From NCBI RefSeq assembly GCF_003130585.1, contig NZ_QFKX01000001.1, forward strand, positions 248,001 through 312,000: a stretch of 64,000 bases of DNA, read 5' to 3'. This document shows positions 61,152 through 64,000 of the stretch, piece after piece. The notes beneath the pieces were generated by a model, which saw only the letters and a list, made by a program, of their open reading frames with translations, made no database searches and had not been told where the DNA came from. Each line of letters starts with the position of its first letter. Within the stretch, counting starts at the first letter, position 1. The stretch comes from Brachybacterium endophyticum. GTDB taxonomy: Bacteria; Actinomycetota; Actinomycetes; Actinomycetales; Dermabacteraceae. A program made the position numbers and the translations under genes.

Positions 61152-61877
61152 ATGGATCCTTCGATCGCCCGTTCCTTCGGCACCGTGCCGGCGGCACCCG
61201 GCGCCGTGGATTCTCGACCGCATGCCCCGGGCGCGCACGTCGTCCAGCGCAGCGTGCGGGACTTCGTCGAGACCGGCCCGGCGGTGGGATTCGCCGTCGG
61301 CGGGATGGTTCTCGAGGACACGCGGCACCACATCGTGCTAATGACCGTCCCGGGCTCCGGGATGGCCGGGCGCAACGGCCCGGGATCGGGACCGAGCGGA
61401 CGGCTGGTCGCGCCGGGCGACTGGGACGGCAGCTACCGGCTCGGTGCCTGGCGTGGCACCACCGTGGTGCGCGTGCACTGCCCCGGTGAGAACTGGTCGG
61501 TCTGGCGCTGGCACGACGGCGCCGACTGGACGCGTCAGTGGTACGGCAACCTCGAGGCGCCGTGGCGGCGCACCCCGCTCGGCTACGACATGCAGGACTG
61601 GGCGCTCGACGTGGTCGCCCAGGGTGATCCTGCGACCGAGGACTGGCAGGTGGCGATGAAGGACGAGGACGAACTCGAGTGGTTGGTCGAGCGCGGGGTC
61701 GCGTCCCGCGAGGTCGCCGATCGCATCATCGATACAGGGCGTGAGCTGCGGGGTCTCTTCGAGCGCAGGGAGGGTGCAGTCGGTGAGGACTGGAGTGCCT
61801 GGGTGCCACCGGCCGGCGCTGCACCCGTTGACCTGCCCTGCGGCTGGCAGGAGCTGGATGCGGCGCCACGGCGGTAG
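61152..61877 (+). CDS. DUF402 domain protein
   Basis: 241 residues. The DUF402 core is VRVHCPGENWSVWRWHDGAD followed by WYGNLEAPWRRTPLGYDMQD and WALDVVAQGD, with Asp/Glu residues (DMQDWALDVV, DEDELEWLV) that coordinate Mg in the nucleoside-diphosphate phosphatase members of this fold. Activity here is inferred only. A TACGGT hexamer (61140-61145) ends 6 nt before ATG 61152, a leaderless start. The TAG stop lies inside the -10 hexamer of the next gene. Confidence 0.88.
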   Translation: MDPSIARSFGTVPAAPGAVDSRPHAPGAHVVQRSVRDFVETGPAVGFAVGGMVLEDTRHHIVLMTVPGSGMAGRNGPGSGPSGRLVAPGDWDGSYRLGAWRGTTVVRVHCPGENWSVWRWHDGADWTRQWYGNLEAPWRRTPLGYDMQDWALDVVAQGDPATEDWQVAMKDEDELEWLVERGVASREVADRIIDTGRELRGLFERREGAVGEDWSAWVPPAGAAPVDLPCGWQELDAAPRR

Positions 61878-61886
61878 GGTCGGCGC

Positions 61887-62339
61887 GTGGACCGACGCAC
61901 CCGACTGAGCCTCCTGGTCGCCGTCTGCGCGGTCATCGTGCTCGCGGTCCTCGTCGGCCTCGAGGACGTGGTGACGGGTGTCGCCGTCGGCGTCGTCGGG
62001 CTCGCGGCGCTGCTCCTGATCGGCTGGTGGTCGGGCCGGCGCGGGCGGCACATGGCCTGGGACGAGGCGAAGGATCTGCTCGCCACGGATCACGCGGTGG
62101 TGATGTGGAAGCCCGGCTGCGTCTATTGCGAGCGTCTGCTGCTCACCCTCGGCCGGGATCCCCGCATCAGCTGGGTGAACGTGTGGCGCGATGCGCAGGC
62201 GAACGCCCGCGTCCGCGAGCTCAACGATGGCGACGAGCTCACGCCGACCGTGCTCCTCGGCGAGCAGGTGCTGCGCAATCCATCGGCGGCAGACCTCCGC
62301 TCACGGCTGCAGTCGAGCGGAAAGCCTCAGGACGGGTAG
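61887..62339 (+). CDS. membrane-anchored glutaredoxin/thioredoxin-like protein
   Basis: 150 residues. Two membrane helices (SLLVAVCAVIVLAVLVGLE; VAVGVVGLAALLLIGWW) precede a glutaredoxin-like domain with the redox motif WKPGCVYCERLLL (Cys78, Cys81), an ELTPTVLLG cis-Pro segment and NPSAADLRSRL. It should face the cytoplasm if both helices span. GTG 61887 is supported by TAGGGT (61875-61880) ending 6 nt upstream. Its 3' end overlaps the convergent gene by 13 bp. Confidence 0.87.
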   Translation: MDRRTRLSLLVAVCAVIVLAVLVGLEDVVTGVAVGVVGLAALLLIGWWSGRRGRHMAWDEAKDLLATDHAVVMWKPGCVYCERLLLTLGRDPRISWVNVWRDAQANARVRELNDGDELTPTVLLGEQVLRNPSAADLRSRLQSSGKPQDG

Positions 62340-62800
62340 GACGACAGCGGCGGTCCCGGGCGGGGGTCGCCGGCCGGAGCGCCGTCGGCGCCGTGGGCGG
62401 TGCGACGCTCGTGGGCCTCGTTCGCGCTGCGCCACAACGCCACGTCCTCCTGGCGCACGACCGCGATGACGAGCGCCAGGGATGCGAGCGCCGCGAGGGC
62501 CGTCAGGAAGGTCAGCCCGAAGAACACGACGCTCAGCATCAGGCCGAGCGCGAGGAGCGCGCCGGGGACGGAGATCAGGAAGCTCCGGGAACTCCGCGGG
62601 ATGCCAGGACCGAGAAAACGCCGGTGCACGACCGCGCCGAGGATGATGCCGCCGAACATCAGAGCGAGGTAGATGATCATCATCGGCGTGGAGGACGCAT
62701 CGTTGTCGTGCCAGTTCAGCGCACAGATCAGCACGGCAGCCCAGACCAGCACGGCCTGCGCGATCGAGAACGGCCACGGGATCGGTCGGGGTGTCCTCAT
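62327..62800 (-). CDS. hypothetical four-helix membrane protein
   Basis: 157 residues, family not recognised. Four membrane segments: FSIAQAVLVWAAVLICALNW, MMIIYLALMFGGIILGAVVH, LISVPGALLALGLMLSVVFF and LTALAALASLALVIAVV. A cytoplasmic tail of Arg/Glu then Pro/Gly residues follows. ATG 62800 is preferred to upstream starts because GGAGGGA lies 6 nt before it. Confidence 0.78.
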   Translation of the reverse strand: MRTPRPIPWPFSIAQAVLVWAAVLICALNWHDNDASSTPMMIIYLALMFGGIILGAVVHRRFLGPGIPRSSRSFLISVPGALLALGLMLSVVFFGLTFLTALAALASLALVIAVVRQEDVALWRSANEAHERRTAHGADGAPAGDPRPGPPLSSYPS

Positions 62801-62920
62801 CGATGCTCCCTCCTGCGCTCCGCCGGCCATCAGCGGCGCCGTGACCGCTGCGTGCTCGTCGGGAGCCACTTCTCGACCGTACGAGGGGTGGTGGTGAGGA
62901 GGCAACTCGCGCTCGGTGCG

Positions 62921-63628
62921 TCAGGGCGTCCGCACGGCTCCGAAGATCAGCGTGCGGCGCAGGGCGAAGCCGAGCTTCTCGTACGCCGCGATCGCGCCGG
63001 TGTTCTCGGCTCCGGTGTGCAGCAGGACGCGGTCGCCGCGCTGCTGGATGTGGAAGGCGACGTCGAGCACGAGGCGCGAGGCGAGGCCCTGACGGCGATG
63101 GTCGGGATCCACGGCGACCGCGCTGATCTCGGTCCAGCCCTCGGGGCGCAGCCTCTCACCGGCCATCGCCACCAGCCGGCCCTCGCGGCGGATGCCCACG
63201 TAGCGACCCATCTCGACGGTGCGCGGCAGGAACGGGCCGGGCCGGTTGCGCTCGACCAGGGCGAGCATCTCGGGCGCGTCCTCGAGGCCGAGGCGCACGG
63301 CCTCCGCATCCGGGGCGGGCTGCAGCGCGGAGGTCTGCGTGAGCTGAACGCCCGGCACCCGATGCTCCCAGGACCAGCTCTCGGGCAGCACGGGGTCCGA
63401 GTGGGAGACGCTGACGACGGCGTCGTGCCCGAACACGTCCAGGATCGCGTCCCACACCGCGGGGTCCTCCCAGTCCTTGACGCCGACGAAGGGGGAGACG
63501 TCCTCGGGGTAGCGCTTGACCAGGTCGTTGCCGCTCGCGAAGTCGGCGTGCGCCCCGGTGAGGGCGGACCAGGTGGGGCGGTCCAGCACGGAGTCGTCCG
63601 TGGTGACGGCATCGGTGGTCGTGGACAT
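62921..63628 (-). CDS. GNAT family N-acetyltransferase
   Basis: 235 residues. The C-terminal half is a GNAT domain: GRYVGIRREGRLVAMAGERL, ISAVAVDPDHRRQGLASRLV (acetyl-CoA loop RRQGLA) and LLHTGAENTGAIAAYEKLGF. The N-terminal 110 residues form a separate region (WSALTGAHADFASGNDLVKR, FVGVKDWEDPAVWDAI) seen in FR47-type acetyltransferases. The substrate is unknown. ATG 63628 is chosen for family-like length, but no clear ribosome site is visible. Confidence 0.87.
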   Translation of the reverse strand: MSTTTDAVTTDDSVLDRPTWSALTGAHADFASGNDLVKRYPEDVSPFVGVKDWEDPAVWDAILDVFGHDAVVSVSHSDPVLPESWSWEHRVPGVQLTQTSALQPAPDAEAVRLGLEDAPEMLALVERNRPGPFLPRTVEMGRYVGIRREGRLVAMAGERLRPEGWTEISAVAVDPDHRRQGLASRLVLDVAFHIQQRGDRVLLHTGAENTGAIAAYEKLGFALRRTLIFGAVRTP

Positions 63629-63899
63629 CGGCGCGGGGGCCTCCAGGGATCGGGCCGGGAGCTGGGGTGCTCCGCTCGGGAACGGCAGCGGCAGCGGACT
63701 TCGACGTTCACGGTAGATCCGGGAGCGCCGCAGCGAACAGGGTGAGGGCCAAGGTGTGACGAACCGAGAACACAGGAGTCCGCGCCCGGCCCCCGAACGG
63801 CCGATCCCACCTGCTTCCGACCCTCGCCGGAGGACGTCGGCCCCGGTAGGCTCGAACCGCACCCGGGTCGAGGACGACCGGACAGGAGAAAAGGACGCC

Positions 63900-64000
63900 A
63901 TGGACTTCAGCGACCGCATCATCGTCGGGTACGACGGCTCCGATCAGTCCGCGATGGCCCTGCGCTGGGCCGCACGTCTCGCCGCCGCGGGCGATCGCGA
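63900..64000 (+). CDS. universal stress protein, 3' end outside window
   Basis: Only 33 codons are visible, reading MDFSDRIIVGYDGSDQSAMA then LRWAARLAAAGDR. The IIVGYDGSDQSAMALRWA opening (VGYDGS then amphipathic helix) is the UspA family start, whose members bind ATP and act under stress. AGGAGAAAAGG precedes the ATG. The 271-bp region before it (63629-63899) shows only a TAGGCT hexamer (63847-63852) as a possible -10. Confidence 0.85.
   Translation, partial: MDFSDRIIVGYDGSDQSAMALRWAARLAAAGDR

Overview
The window is a high-GC actinobacterial chromosome segment. Overall gene style (Tat/lipoprotein substrate-binding proteins, LacI and IclR control, GluQ, TerC, a nadA-nadB-nadC-nadS operon behind an NrtR-type regulator, many leaderless starts) fits Micrococcales. 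Dermabacteraceae such as Brachybacterium is my guess from gene content, not from a search. I see no rRNA, tRNA, CRISPR, integrase or transposase. Genes are packed tightly, often with ATGA or TGATG overlaps.

Layout. (1) 1-2.6 kb: the end of an alpha/beta hydrolase, an ArsR regulator with an SRPBCC partner gene and a paired operator, and a TIM-barrel sugar isomerase. (2) 2.7-11.6 kb: a carbohydrate block. It has a sugar ABC importer without its own ATPase and a GH43-like glycosidase. Convergent to these are an MFS transporter and two HSL-type esterases, which diverge from a LacI regulator across a double LacI operator. (3) 11.6-17.6 kb: a very long YhgE/Pip membrane protein, an MFS transporter and TerC. 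(4) 17.6-31.6 kb: housekeeping and miscellaneous genes (gluQ, cyclophilin, DUF2871, MMPL transporter, rhomboid protease, pcp, acetyltransferase, PaaX-type regulator, APH-like kinase, glutamine amidotransferase, GH25 lysozyme). A DnaA-box cluster lies at 25.9-26.1 kb. (5) 31.9-36.1 kb: a four-gene siderophore/iron importer, then pdxH. (6) 37.6-43.2 kb: a dipeptide/oligopeptide ABC importer with a fused double ATPase. (7) 43.6-50.6 kb: an aldarate catabolic operon (IclR regulator, DapA-family lyase, GntP permease, tartronate-semialdehyde-reductase-like enzyme, glucarate dehydratase, talarate/galactarate dehydratase). (8) 51.0-53.6 kb: thiolase plus acyl-CoA dehydrogenase. (9) 54.2-60.1 kb: NAD de novo synthesis with its regulator. 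(10) 60.0-64 kb: PLP ammonia-lyase, DUF402 protein, membrane glutaredoxin-like protein, acetyltransferase and the start of a universal stress protein.

The most unusual feature is a 54-bp nested palindrome in three copies (37088, 43342 and 50699), one in each of the three large spacers that bracket blocks 6 and 7. The right 24 bp is identical in all copies, while the left arm drifts. Each copy sits where the flanking DNA changes from G-rich to C-rich. The neighbouring genes are divergent, convergent and tandem respectively, so it is not simply a terminator. Minisatellites of 13-17 bp occur in several spacers.

Thirteen genes appear to be leaderless: a TANNNT-like hexamer ends 6-7 nt before the start codon. 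I used this to choose several starts.
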